Counted from the stretch's first letter, positions 24,833 through 33,597 are shown. The stretch: DNA of 35,204 nucleotides from Spirochaetota bacterium (GCA_016929135.1 JAFGJK010000128.1:1-35204), one strand, 5' to 3'. Notes: a model not told the origin generated them from the letters alone. Made by a program: numbers and translations.

Positions 24833-26290
24833 ATGAAATCGTTCCGCGGAACAGTCATCATCGCCATCGCCGCCGTCCTGGTGATGGCGCCCACCGATGC
24901 CGGGCAGAGAATGAGGATCCTGGTGCTCCCCTTCAAAAACGCCGGGACGCCGCAGTATTCCTGGATCGCCGCCGGGATGACCGACACGGTGGTGGCCGAC
25001 CTGCAGCGCCTGAAGAGCGTGAACGTCTTCACCGAGGAGGAGCGGAAGAAGGCCTTCGACGAGATCGAGCTGGGAATGACCGGCATCATGCGCGAGGAGG
25101 ACGCGGTGAAGGCGGGGAACATCATGGGGGCCAGCGCCATCTTCACCGGGAGCTTCACCGTGGCGGGGAATGCGGTGCGGGTGGTGGCCAAGCTCACCGA
25201 CGTGGCCACGACAAAGATATCGAGATCGCGGAAGATCGACGGGACCCTGGAGGGGATCTTCAATCTGCAGGACCGCATCGTCACGGCCCTCATGGAGGAG
25301 GCCGGAGCGATGGAACTCCCCGGCATCGACAGTCCGGAATTCACCGAGGAGGAGATGCGCGGCGCTAGGAGGGTCCACGTCCCCTCCCTGAAGGTCTTCG
25401 AGCTTTACTCGCGGGCCCTGGAGAAGTTCGAGGAGAATCCCCGTGAGGCTCTCTCCCTGGCAGTACAGGCGGCGAGGCTGGATCCCCGGTACGCCGACGC
25501 CCTCACCCTGGCCGGATCCCTCAGCAGCGGCACCGGCGACACGGCCGCGGCGGAAGGGTATTACGCCAGGGCACAGTCGGCGCTGGAGCGGGAGGGCCTG
25601 AAGGGGAGCCCCCAGTACGCGCTGCTCCTCCACAGCAGGGCGGTGATGGAGTGGAACAGGGGTGAGAACGAGGCCTCGGTGCGCTTCGGCCTGGAGGCCA
25701 CGCGCATCTGGGAGGCCCTGGGGAGACGCGAGTCGTCGTCCTACGCCTCTACCCTCACCACCGTGGGATCGGCCTACCGGAACCTGGGGGAGCTGGAGCG
25801 GGGTCTCCGGCTCACCGAGGAGGCCCGGGGCATGATGGAGCGGGCCGGGCTGGCAAAGAGCAGCCAGTACTCCTGGACCCTCTCGAACCTGGGGGTGCTA
25901 CGGCTGATGATGAAGCAGTACGGCGAGGCGCTGCGTCTCAACGACCGGGCCATGGCCAACTGGGAGCGGCTGGGGATGAAGCGTTCCATGGGCTACGCCT
26001 TCACCTACAGCCAGAACGGATCGATCCGCTACGCCATGGGGGACTACGGGAATGCGCTCACGCTGCTTCGCCAGGGGATGGCCCAGTGCGAGGAACTGGG
26101 ACTGGACAACACGGTGCAGTACGCCTATTTCTCCTGGAACGCCGCCAACTGCCACTGGATGCAGGGTCGCTACTGCGATGGACTCCCCTACATGGAGAAG
26201 GCGGCACGGGTTTTCAAATCGCTGAAGAGCGCCGTGGCGCCCCAGGCGGAGCGGTCGCTGCGGGACTTCAGGAAGAACTGCGGCAGGTGA
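24833..26290 (+). CDS. CsgG/FlgO-type N-terminal domain plus TPR repeats, exported
   Basis: A 485-aa exported protein. The signal peptide ends near residue 24 (MAPTDAGQ). Residues 27-155 look like the CsgG/FlgO-like domain: RILVLPFKN, GMTDTVVADLQRLKSVNVFT, then GASAIFTGSFTVAGNAVRVV. From about 185 the rest is tetratricopeptide repeats, read as repeated helical pairs (YTFSQNGSIRYAMGDYGNA-like units). Such proteins act in the periplasm or at the outer membrane as scaffolds. GGAGGAGACC precedes the ATG. It stands alone. No curli or flagellar genes are nearby, so the partner is unknown. Confidence 0.85.
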   Translation: MKSFRGTVIIAIAAVLVMAPTDAGQRMRILVLPFKNAGTPQYSWIAAGMTDTVVADLQRLKSVNVFTEEERKKAFDEIELGMTGIMREEDAVKAGNIMGASAIFTGSFTVAGNAVRVVAKLTDVATTKISRSRKIDGTLEGIFNLQDRIVTALMEEAGAMELPGIDSPEFTEEEMRGARRVHVPSLKVFELYSRALEKFEENPREALSLAVQAARLDPRYADALTLAGSLSSGTGDTAAAEGYYARAQSALEREGLKGSPQYALLLHSRAVMEWNRGENEASVRFGLEATRIWEALGRRESSSYASTLTTVGSAYRNLGELERGLRLTEEARGMMERAGLAKSSQYSWTLSNLGVLRLMMKQYGEALRLNDRAMANWERLGMKRSMGYAFTYSQNGSIRYAMGDYGNALTLLRQGMAQCEELGLDNTVQYAYFSWNAANCHWMQGRYCDGLPYMEKAARVFKSLKSAVAPQAERSLRDFRKNCGR

Positions 26291-26340
26291 GGCCGCGCCC
26301 GCGGTTCGGGAAAAATTTGCTTCCGAATACGGATTTGCAC

Positions 26341-26368
26341 TTGACCCTGTGTCTGCCGGGGTTACTAT
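26341..26368 (+). promoter_or_regulatory. Possible promoter of the M28 peptidase operon
   Basis: TTGACC (26341-26346), 16 bp, TACTAT (26363-26368) is a fair sigma-70-type match, about 180 bp upstream of the peptidase ATG. The 259-bp gap holds no gene. It is an inference from pattern alone. Confidence 0.35.
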
Positions 26369-26549
26369 CGGTATTACAATCAGTCAACATACCATCACGC
26401 TGTCGGTAGTCCTCTTTGAAGGGGATTGACAGGGGTGTGCCGTTCCGGTGCCGCCGGGTGCGATGCCATCGCGCAGGGGGGCGCCCTCGTCCGCGCCGTA
26501 GTGTGGCGACGCGGCGGGGAGTGATCATCATGAGAAGGGTACAGGTACC

Positions 26550-27722
26550 ATGGCTCTCAAGGATTTTATCGAGGAGATGCTCCGCCAGGTGGGTCCGCGC
26601 CCGGCGGGCAGCGAGAGCGAATTCAGGGCGGGGGAGATCATCGCCGGAGAATTCAGAAATCGCGGCGCCGAGGTCTCCTTTCACGATGCCGTGACGCGCC
26701 CGGACTACATCCGCAATCTCATCAACCTCATGACCTTCACCTACGGCGTTTCCCTGGCCCTCTATTTCATCGTTCCCGCCGCCGCCGCAGCACTCATCGC
26801 GGTGATGCTGCTTTCACTGTTTCTCTCCAGGGCGGTGGGGACCCGGGTGATCCACTGGATGTTCCGGAAGGCCCCCACGAGGAATGTGATCGGCGTCTAC
26901 CGGCCCACCGGCGAGACCAGGCACACGCTCGTCTTCTCGGGGCACTATGACAGCCCCAACAACATGCCCCTCTTCTATTCTCCCCTGAAGCGCTACGCGG
27001 GATGGATAGAGAATGCCGCCACACTGGGGGCGGTGATGCTGATGCCCGCCGGCATACTCCGGGCGCTGTGGGGCGGCCCCATCAGTTGTTATGACGCGCT
27101 CTACGGCATCTCCCTGCTGGGATTCATGGTGACGCTCTTCTTTAGATCCACCATGATCACCAACGTGCGGAACCTGGGGGCCAACGACAACCTTTCGGCA
27201 ATCGCGGTCATGGTGGGGTTGGCGGAGCGGCTGGAACACGAGCGGCCGCGCCACACCGAGGTGCACCTTGTCTCCTTCGGCGCGGAGGAGCCTGACCTGG
27301 CCGGGTCGCTGGCGTACGCCCGCGACAACGCCGGGTTGCTGCAGGGGGCGGCCAGCGTGAACCTGGAAACCCTGGGGGCGGGCACCCTGGCGGTCATAAC
27401 GAAGGAGAAGTCCTCCGGCATCCGCTACACGCCCGGCGTGGTGGACCTGATCGTGCGCGCCGCCGCCGGCGAGGGGATTGAGGCGCCCGCGGTGGCCATC
27501 GGATACGGCGGCACCGACTCGGGTTCGCTGGTGAAGCACGGGGGACGATCGGCCTGTCTCTTCGGGATGGATGAAACGGGGCTCTTTTCCCTGTGGCATT
27601 CCCCGGAGGACCGTCCGGAAAATATCAGCGAGGAGAATCTTCAGAGGGCATTGAAAATCTGCCTTCGGGTGATCGCCCTGACCGAGGAGGGGCGCGGCGT
27701 CGATTCCGGTGGCGCCGGATGA
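26550..27722 (+). CDS. M28-family zinc aminopeptidase with embedded membrane helices
   Basis: A 390-aa M28-type peptidase. The metal and catalytic residues are H132 and D134 (SGHYDSPNN), D213 (GANDNLSAIAV), E246/E247 (FGAEEPDLAGS), E273 (NLETLG) and H349 (WHSPED), which fits a two-zinc site. Unusually, two hydrophobic blocks (about 58-95 and 155-198) interrupt the fold before and within the active-site region, so the protein is probably anchored in the membrane. There is no signal peptide. The ATG at 26550 has only a weak ribosome site. It is first in an operon with a PLP decarboxylase (64 bp later), an SCP2-like protein and a GNAT. Its substrate is likely a peptide or an acyl amino acid. Confidence 0.87.
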   Translation: MALKDFIEEMLRQVGPRPAGSESEFRAGEIIAGEFRNRGAEVSFHDAVTRPDYIRNLINLMTFTYGVSLALYFIVPAAAAALIAVMLLSLFLSRAVGTRVIHWMFRKAPTRNVIGVYRPTGETRHTLVFSGHYDSPNNMPLFYSPLKRYAGWIENAATLGAVMLMPAGILRALWGGPISCYDALYGISLLGFMVTLFFRSTMITNVRNLGANDNLSAIAVMVGLAERLEHERPRHTEVHLVSFGAEEPDLAGSLAYARDNAGLLQGAASVNLETLGAGTLAVITKEKSSGIRYTPGVVDLIVRAAAGEGIEAPAVAIGYGGTDSGSLVKHGGRSACLFGMDETGLFSLWHSPEDRPENISEENLQRALKICLRVIALTEEGRGVDSGGAG

Positions 27723-27786
27723 TGCCCGCCGCTCCGCCCGAAAGGGGGTGATACACCCGCCAAACTTTATACAAAGGGAGGATCTC

Positions 27787-29070
27787 ATGGGTTATTTCGG
27801 ATCGGATCACGAGGTGAAATTCGACACCAGGATTTTTCCGGAGAAGGGTATCTCCGAGCAGGAGGTGATGGCCAGGCTCGAGGAGTTCGGCTCTATGGAT
27901 GTGGACGAGGTCAGCGGCCACTCCATCGTCTACGGTACGCAGCTGATGAACCATACGGACGCGGCCCGTATCTCCAAGGTGGCCAACATGATGTTCGTGA
28001 AGAAGAACATGCTCTACAAGGAGCTGATGCCCGGGACCGAGCGCATGACGCTGGAGATGAAACGCATGATCCAGGAGATGCTGGGGTTCCCCGACGATTC
28101 GCGCGTCAGGCTCACCTCGGGCGGCTCCGAGAGCCTCTACTGCGCCGTCAACGCCGCCCTGCAGTGGTGCCGGCAGGAGCGCCCGAAGATCAAGTCGCCG
28201 GAGATCGTGGCCCCCTATACCATCCACGCCGCCTTTTCCAAGTGGTGCCACTTCACCGGCATCAGGCTGAAACGGGTGCCTATCGGGCCCGACCGCCGCG
28301 CCGACGTGGAGGCCATGCGGAAGGCCGTGACGCCCGACACCTTCCTCATCACCGGCTCCGCGCCCTGCTGGCCCTACGGCCTCTACGACGATCTTGAGTC
28401 CCTGGCGGCCATGGCACAGGAGCGCGGCATCTGGATGCATGTGGACGCCTGCCTGGGAGGGTTCCTTGCCCCCTTCACCGAGAAGGCCGGCCAGCCGCTC
28501 CCCCGGTGGGACTTCCGCATCCCCGGCGTGCGCAGCATCTCCGCCGACCTGCACAAGTACGGCTTCTCCTGCAAGCCCCTCTCCTGCATCGTCTACCGGA
28601 ACAAAGAGTGGGAGCAGTACCACGAGTACGCGCCGGCCGACTGGCCCGACGGCCCCTATACCACCGAGTCGATACTGGGATCCACCACCGCCGGCCCCAT
28701 CGCCTCCGCCTGGTCCGTCATGAAGTTCCTGGGGGAGGAGGGGTACACGGCCCTGGCACGGCGGTGCCTTGAGGTGAAGCGGCGCTACGCCGAGGGTATC
28801 AACGCCATCGAGGGGTGCCGGTGCATGGAGACGGATCTGACCCCCATGGTGTACAGCGTTCCCGAGGGGATGGACATGTTCGCCGTCATCGGGGGGCTCT
28901 TCGAGCGGAAGGCCTACTGCCTGCCCAGCTTTCAGCCCCCCATGATAAAGATCATAATAGACCCGGTCACCGACGAGGTGGTGGACCGGTACGTCGGTGC
29001 GCTGCGCGAGGTGATCCCGCTGGTGCGTCAGGGGGCCATTACCATCGAGAGCGTCAAGCCCTACATCTAG
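27787..29070 (+). CDS. PLP-dependent group II decarboxylase / sphingosine-phosphate lyase-like
   Basis: A 427-aa fold-type-I PLP enzyme of the group II decarboxylase/S1P-lyase family. Visible are TSGGSES (111-117, phosphate-binding), HVDACLGGF (218-226, D220 holding the pyridine N) and ADLHKYGF, with the Schiff-base K257 after H256, the lyase-type motif. The start is ATG 27787 with GGGAGG upstream. The frame is open to 27709, inside the peptidase. Relatives cleave phosphosphingosine-type bases or decarboxylate amino acids such as Glu or Tyr. With an SCP2 protein next door, a lipid substrate is attractive but unproven. The membrane helix of classical S1P lyase is absent here. Confidence 0.85.
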   Translation: MGYFGSDHEVKFDTRIFPEKGISEQEVMARLEEFGSMDVDEVSGHSIVYGTQLMNHTDAARISKVANMMFVKKNMLYKELMPGTERMTLEMKRMIQEMLGFPDDSRVRLTSGGSESLYCAVNAALQWCRQERPKIKSPEIVAPYTIHAAFSKWCHFTGIRLKRVPIGPDRRADVEAMRKAVTPDTFLITGSAPCWPYGLYDDLESLAAMAQERGIWMHVDACLGGFLAPFTEKAGQPLPRWDFRIPGVRSISADLHKYGFSCKPLSCIVYRNKEWEQYHEYAPADWPDGPYTTESILGSTTAGPIASAWSVMKFLGEEGYTALARRCLEVKRRYAEGINAIEGCRCMETDLTPMVYSVPEGMDMFAVIGGLFERKAYCLPSFQPPMIKIIIDPVTDEVVDRYVGALREVIPLVRQGAITIESVKPYI

Positions 29071-29087
29071 CACGGAGGGGGTATGCG

Positions 29088-29435
29088 ATGAAATTCAGGC
29101 TGTTGCTTTTTATCCTCGCCGTCAAGCTCCGGGCCACCGCCGCACTGAGCGCCGGGTTCCGGAAAAGGCTCCGGGGGAAGGACATGGTCCTGGTGATCAG
29201 GACCGGCCGCGAGGACCAGGCCAGGACCTACCATATCGCCGGGGGGCGGGTGCGGTCCGCCGCCGGGCGCGATCCCTCGGCGGCCACCGAGCTGGTATGG
29301 TGCGATCCCGATACCGCGGTGCGCACCATGCTCTCGAAAGACGAGCTGGACGGATTCTCCGCCATCGGACGCGGCCAGCTGCGGATACTGGGAAATTTTG
29401 AAAACGCCCTCCGCTTCCTGGATCTGGCGGGCTAG
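29088..29435 (+). CDS. SCP2-like sterol-carrier domain protein
   Basis: A 115-aa protein starting at ATG 29088 with GGAGGGGG upstream. Longer readings from 28815 overlap the previous gene and are wrong. It resembles the SCP2 fold: a first helix (MKFRLLLFILAVKLRATAAL), strands (VLVIRTG, TYHIAGGRV), then VWCDPDTAVRTMLSKDELDG and GRGQLRILGNFENALRFLDL, which match the helix-strand end of SCP2 domains. These bind lipids or acyl-CoA. It sits 17 bp after the PLP decarboxylase and 12 bp before a GNAT gene, so it is likely the lipid-binding partner of one of them. Confidence 0.75.
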   Translation: MKFRLLLFILAVKLRATAALSAGFRKRLRGKDMVLVIRTGREDQARTYHIAGGRVRSAAGRDPSAATELVWCDPDTAVRTMLSKDELDGFSAIGRGQLRILGNFENALRFLDLAG

Positions 29436-29447
29436 GCCGGGGATTTG

Positions 29448-30059
29448 ATGAACGGAGGCGGTGCGGTATCGCTCGATCCCTCTCTGGCGGGGCGCTGCGC
29501 GGGGCTCCTCACCAGGGCCTTCATGAGCGACCCGCTCTACATTCATGTGCAGCCGGTGGAAGACCGGCGCCGCAGGGCCCTCACGTGGATGCACGGCAGG
29601 GTGCTCCGGTACTGCCTGCGACACGGCATGGTCCATGTCTCGCCGGGGATGGAGGGGGTCGCCTGCTGGCTCCCCCCCGGGGGCATGGAACTCCCCCCCC
29701 TCAGGATCGTTACCTCGGGGCTCCTGGCCATGCCGGCGGTCTTCGGGCCGGCCCCCTACCGCCGCTTCGACCGCTACCTGCACGTATCGGGGATTCTGCG
29801 GCAGGAGCAGGCGCCGGAGAAATACTGGTACCTGTGGCTCCTGGGGGTCGAGCCCGCGCACCAGGGGAAGGGGATCGGCGGTAGCCTGCTGCAGCCGGTG
29901 CTTGCGGAGTCCGATGCCGCCGGCGTGCCCTGCTATACCGAGACGGAGGAGGAGCGGAACCTCGATTTCTACGGCGGCCACGGATTCAGGGTCACGTCCC
30001 AGGTCGCGATACCGGGGAGCGAGCTGAAAACCTGGTCGATGCTGCGGCCTCCCGTGTAA
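29448..30059 (+). CDS. GNAT-family N-acetyltransferase
   Basis: A 203-aa acetyltransferase. The C-terminal half has the CoA loop VEPAHQGKGIGGSLL (134-148) and ERNLDFYGGHGF (169-180). The N-terminal part (1-110) is the variable substrate region. The ATG at 29448 has a weak site (GGGG). A TTG three bases earlier is the alternative. It is last in the peptidase-PLP-SCP2-GNAT operon, followed by 118 bp without a gene. The substrate is unknown. Confidence 0.85.
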   Translation: MNGGGAVSLDPSLAGRCAGLLTRAFMSDPLYIHVQPVEDRRRRALTWMHGRVLRYCLRHGMVHVSPGMEGVACWLPPGGMELPPLRIVTSGLLAMPAVFGPAPYRRFDRYLHVSGILRQEQAPEKYWYLWLLGVEPAHQGKGIGGSLLQPVLAESDAAGVPCYTETEEERNLDFYGGHGFRVTSQVAIPGSELKTWSMLRPPV

Positions 30060-30143
30060 CGCGGAATGTCTCCGGATTTGCGGCTTTGCCGGGTCTGTGG
30101 AGATTTCCAAAGAAGGGTCGTGTCCCTCTTCGGGAAAAAACTG

Positions 30144-30174
30144 TTGACAACGGGCGATACCCGGTTTTTATACG
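30144..30174 (+). promoter_or_regulatory. Possible promoter just upstream of the zinc locus
   Basis: TTGACA (30144-30149) is a perfect -35. The best -10 candidates are TTTATA (30167-30172, 17-bp spacing) or TATACG (30169-30174, 19-bp spacing). The ATG at 30178 is so close that transcription would begin at or near it, and no ribosome site is present, which hints at a leaderless message or a later start. A short CGGG-CCCG hairpin lies inside the spacer. No recognisable Zur palindrome was seen. Confidence 0.45.
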
Positions 30175-30177
30175 TCC

Positions 30178-30474
30178 ATGTCTAAAAAGCATAACCTGCT
30201 GCACGGCCGATGGCAGCTTATACTTGCGGCGGCCCTGCTTCTCTGCACCACAACGCTTTCCGTCTACCATTATCATGAGGGCGGGAGGATCGACGACAAG
30301 TGTCCCGTCTGCAAATTTCAGGTCTATGACAATATTTCGGACAGCGGGGACAGCATCACTCTCCCCATGCCCGAATTGTATGTGCTGAAAAGATCCACCG
30401 TTATTGTCAAGGTCGTGTACATACACTATACCGGCCATTCCATTCGGTCCCACGCGCCGCCTTCTCTCTCCTGA
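30178..30474 (+). CDS. Small membrane-anchored His/Cys protein of the zinc locus
   Basis: A 98-aa protein. One membrane helix (about 12-29) is followed by YHYHEGG (30-36) and DDKCPVCKF (39-47), a likely metal site of His and a CxxC pair outside the membrane. The C-terminus carries VYIHYTGHSIRSHAPPSL, with more His and a short Pro-Pro end. It resembles the short H-x-H...CPxC proteins found next to metal-uptake genes, but I know no named family. It stands first in a gene series with an outer-membrane barrel and a ZnuA/ZnuB-like pair, so zinc sensing or delivery is a fair guess. The start lacks a ribosome site. Confidence 0.6.
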   Translation: MSKKHNLLHGRWQLILAAALLLCTTTLSVYHYHEGGRIDDKCPVCKFQVYDNISDSGDSITLPMPELYVLKRSTVIVKVVYIHYTGHSIRSHAPPSLS

Positions 30475-30586
30475 AAGCTGTACATCAATCGATTATGCCT
30501 GCTGCGGCATGAAATGTCCGTACACGTACGCATGACAGCGGGTTATGGTCGATCCGTGCAATCATTCAATCGGGAGGAAGACAGGA

Positions 30587-31912
30587 ATGTATAAGACCCT
30601 TGTATCAATGCTGCTGCTGGCCGGCCTGGTGATGCTCCCCGCCCTGGCGGGTGCACAGGAGCCGGTCGCCGATGAAGGGGAGTTCCAGACGGCCGGGGAA
30701 CCCACCTCCGGCTCCCCATTTTCGCAATCGAAATTTGTTCCGGACATCTCGCTCATCCTTGATGCCTCATATGTATACCGGTCGCTGAAAAACGGCCAGT
30801 TCCGGGCAACCAGCAGCCCGGAGTACACAGAGGTTCCCATGCTGGAGGGCATTCACGACGAGACGGAGCCCTTTTCCCGCCGCGGCCTGAACTTCAACTA
30901 CGCGGAGATCACCTTTGCGTCGGTGGTGGATCCCTTCTTCGATCTCTTCGCGGTGTGCGAGGTGACGGAGGACGTGTTCGGCCTTGAGGAGGCCTATTTT
31001 TCCACGAGGAGCCTCCCCCTGGGCCTCCAGCTCAAGGGGGGGAAGTTCCTGAGCAGCTTCGGAAGGCTCAACGAACAGCACACCCATTACTGGGATTTCT
31101 ACGACATCCCGCTGGTGTACAACGCCTTCTTCGGCGAGGGGGCGCTCAACGAGATCGGTGCCCGCTGTACCCTGGTGGTCCCGGCGGATTTTTACCTCAT
31201 GCTCGGGGGTGAGGTGCTCCGGGGGAAGAATACCCGCAGCTTCGGCGTCGAAGGATTCACCAGCCTTGACGGGGTCGTGCGCATCAGCGATACCAACTGG
31301 CCCGAGCTCTATGTGGGGTACGTGAAGACCTCCTTCGACATCGGCGACATGGTGGTGCTCGCCGGCGCCTCGGCGGCCCGGGGGAGGACTAGGATCAATC
31401 ACGGCATCGGCATTGCGGGGGTCAGCGGCTACGCCGTCTCCGGCTACACCACCGTCGCCGGGGGAGACCTGACGATGAAATACCAGTTCGATTCCATCCG
31501 GTATCTCTCCCTGCAGGGGGAGTACCTGTACCGGCGCGTCGACGGGACCCTCTACAAGAACGACTCCGCCAACGCCGTTTCACGGACCGGCATCACCAAG
31601 GACCAGACCGGCCTCTACGTGCAGTTGACGGCCAAGCTGGCGAAGCAGTGGCGCTGCGGCGCCCGCTACGATCTCCTGCAGGTGAACAGGGTGAGGTCCA
31701 ACCACATGATAAGGGACGTGCCGGACAACCTGCCCCGGTACTCGGCCATGGCGGAATACAACCCCACCGAGTTTTCACGGCTTCGCCTCCAGTACAACTG
31801 CGATCTGAGCAGGTACCGGGAGAGGGCAGGCTTCTACAGAAGGAATATCGCCCACGAGGTGATACTCCAGGTCAATCTGGCCATCGGCGCCCACGGCGCC
31901 CATGCATTTTGA
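30587..31912 (+). CDS. Outer-membrane beta-barrel porin-like protein
   Basis: A 441-aa protein with a signal peptide (MYKTLVSMLLLAGLVMLPAL, cleavage after AGA) and the alternating pattern of a beta barrel through to the C-terminal Phe (HGAHAF), which fits BAM-dependent insertion. There is no TonB box or plug domain, so it is a porin-type channel and not a TonB-dependent receptor. NEQHTHYWDFYDIP (about 165-178) is His-rich and could touch metal. GGGAGG lies upstream of ATG 30587. It precedes ZnuA-like and ZnuB-like genes, so it is the likely route of the metal across the outer membrane. Confidence 0.82.
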   Translation: MYKTLVSMLLLAGLVMLPALAGAQEPVADEGEFQTAGEPTSGSPFSQSKFVPDISLILDASYVYRSLKNGQFRATSSPEYTEVPMLEGIHDETEPFSRRGLNFNYAEITFASVVDPFFDLFAVCEVTEDVFGLEEAYFSTRSLPLGLQLKGGKFLSSFGRLNEQHTHYWDFYDIPLVYNAFFGEGALNEIGARCTLVVPADFYLMLGGEVLRGKNTRSFGVEGFTSLDGVVRISDTNWPELYVGYVKTSFDIGDMVVLAGASAARGRTRINHGIGIAGVSGYAVSGYTTVAGGDLTMKYQFDSIRYLSLQGEYLYRRVDGTLYKNDSANAVSRTGITKDQTGLYVQLTAKLAKQWRCGARYDLLQVNRVRSNHMIRDVPDNLPRYSAMAEYNPTEFSRLRLQYNCDLSRYRERAGFYRRNIAHEVILQVNLAIGAHGAHAF

Positions 31913-31933
31913 AATTATCTGGGAGGACTAACC

Positions 31934-32827
31934 ATGAAACGGATAGCGGCATTTGTTGCACTCACTCTACTGTTCCTCACCCCGGCCTTCGCCGCCAGGA
32001 TGAAGGTCATGACGACGTACCCCTACATCGCCAGCATCGTCGAGCAGATCGGAAGGGACAAGGTCAGGGTCCAGGCCCTGGCGCGGGGCGATTTCGACCC
32101 CCACACGATCATGCCGAAGCCCTCGTTCATCGCCAAGCTGCGCCGGGGGGAGCTGCTGATAATCAACGGGGCCCAGCTGGAGATAGGGTGGCTCCCGCCG
32201 CTCCTGCGGCAGGCGAACAACCCGGCGATCAATCCGGGGAGCCGCGGGTTTCTCGACCTCTCCAGGTACGTGAAGCTCATCGACGTGCCCACGAGCATCT
32301 CCAGGGCGCAGGGTGACATCCACCCCGACGGCAACCCGCACTACTACCTGGACCCGCACAACATACCGCCGCTGGCCAGGGGGATCGCCGCGAAGCTCGC
32401 CGAGCTCGATTCAGCCAACGCCGGGTACTATGCGGCGAACAGGGACGAGTTCCTGCGGAGCTGGAGTGCGAAGCAGGCGGAATGGGACAGGAAGCTCGCC
32501 TCGCTGCGGGGGAAGCGGGTCATCGAGTATCACAAGAATTTCGATTACCTGCTGCGTTCCTACGGGATCATCCTTGCCGGGACCGTGGAGCCGCTTCCGG
32601 GGATCCCCCCCACGTCGAGGCATATCGAGAACCTGGAGAGGGTGATAGGGCATACGAAGGTGCACCGTATCTTTCAGGACGTGTACAATCCCGACAGGGC
32701 GAGCCGCTTCCTCTCGAAGAAATACGATATACCACTGGTGCGGCTCCCCCACGACGTGGGGGCGGTCCGCGAGGCCGAGGGGATCTATTCCCTCTTTGAC
32801 GAGATGGTGAGGAGGTTGGCGCAATGA
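31934..32827 (+). CDS. ZnuA-like zinc/manganese ABC transporter substrate-binding protein
   Basis: A 297-aa periplasmic cluster A-I metal-binding protein. The signal peptide runs to AFA20. Metal ligands are expected at H57 (FDPHTIMPKPS), H136 (GNPHYYLDP), H200 (IEYHKNFDY) and a fourth from the C-terminal lobe near LPHDVG (271-276). The acidic/His-rich loop of E. coli ZnuA is absent. GGGAGG precedes ATG 31934. The 3' end overlaps the permease start as ATGA. The His ligands favour zinc over iron or manganese. It follows the porin gene by 21 bp. Confidence 0.9.
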   Translation: MKRIAAFVALTLLFLTPAFAARMKVMTTYPYIASIVEQIGRDKVRVQALARGDFDPHTIMPKPSFIAKLRRGELLIINGAQLEIGWLPPLLRQANNPAINPGSRGFLDLSRYVKLIDVPTSISRAQGDIHPDGNPHYYLDPHNIPPLARGIAAKLAELDSANAGYYAANRDEFLRSWSAKQAEWDRKLASLRGKRVIEYHKNFDYLLRSYGIILAGTVEPLPGIPPTSRHIENLERVIGHTKVHRIFQDVYNPDRASRFLSKKYDIPLVRLPHDVGAVREAEGIYSLFDEMVRRLAQ

Positions 32828-33591
32828 CGGACATACTGCTGACTGCGTTCCTGCTCTCTGTAGTGCTTTTGGGCATCCATTCCTATTTCGGTCTTGAGAT
32901 CATCAGGCGGGGCATCATCTTCACCGACCTGGCCATAGGGCAGATGGCGGCCCTGGGGGCGGCCGTGTCCCTGTTCTTCCTGCAGGGGGAGTACCTCTAT
33001 CCGGTATCCCTCTCCTTCGCCCTGGCGGGCGGTTTCGTGATCGCCTTCATCTCCCGGAAGACCGACACCCTTGAGGCCTTCATCGGTCTCATGTACGCCT
33101 TCGGAATCTCCGCGGTCTTCATCATCCTGTCGAAATCATACCACGGCACCGAGGACTTCCAGAGGCTCATGGCGGCGGACATCCTCTTTACCCCTCTGAA
33201 AGAGGTGGTGAAGACTGCGGTGATCTACGCGTGCCTCGGGGGGGTGATCGTGCTGAGCAGGCTGAAGGCGCGGGGGCTGCTTCAGGAGATCCTCTTTTTC
33301 GTCACCTTCGCCGTGACGGTCACGAGCTCCGTGAAGCTTGCCGGCGTGCTCATCGTCTTTGCCCTTCTCGTGGGGCCGGCGCTCATCGCCATGAAGATAG
33401 GGAGGGGGATACCCCTGGTGGTCGCCTGGGTCATCGGCACCGTGATCAACATCGTGGCGATCGCTGTGTCGTACCGGTTCGACATTCCCACGGGGTATTC
33501 AATCGTTTTCTGCAACTCCCTGGCGGCCCTGATCGCCACGCTGGTGAGGGGGGGTAAAAAGGAGGAGGGCGGCCAAAAGGCCGCCCCCTAG
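32824..33591 (+). CDS. ZnuB-like ABC-3 family metal permease
   Basis: A 255-aa membrane protein with seven or eight hydrophobic segments and the ABC-3 (ZnuB/MntB) pattern, including the cytoplasmic loop RRGIIFTDLAIGQMAALGAA (28-47) and the later LVGPALIAMKIGR. The start overlaps the ZnuA-like gene by 4 nt. No ABC ATPase gene (Walker A, LSGGQ) is adjacent: the next gene is convergent and unrelated. So either a ZnuC-type subunit is encoded elsewhere or the pair borrows one. The last codons form a strong hairpin shared with the convergent gene. Confidence 0.9.
   Translation: MTDILLTAFLLSVVLLGIHSYFGLEIIRRGIIFTDLAIGQMAALGAAVSLFFLQGEYLYPVSLSFALAGGFVIAFISRKTDTLEAFIGLMYAFGISAVFIILSKSYHGTEDFQRLMAADILFTPLKEVVKTAVIYACLGGVIVLSRLKARGLLQEILFFVTFAVTVTSSVKLAGVLIVFALLVGPALIAMKIGRGIPLVVAWVIGTVINIVAIAVSYRFDIPTGYSIVFCNSLAALIATLVRGGKKEEGGQKAAP
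33567..33586. terminator. Hairpin at the convergent gene ends
   Basis: GGGCGGCC, AAAA, GGCCGCCC is a perfect 8-bp GC stem with a 4-nt loop. It lies in the last codons of the permease gene, 11 bp before the convergent peroxiredoxin stop. It is symmetric, so it could act in both directions. No T-run follows on either strand, so termination is inferred. Confidence 0.5.
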
Positions 33592-33597
33592 AACGGA

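Noticed and set aside
28815..29087. Longer reading of the SCP2-like gene starting at 28815
   Set aside because: It overlaps the PLP decarboxylase in another frame. A clear GGAGGGGG and ATG at 29088 mark the true start.
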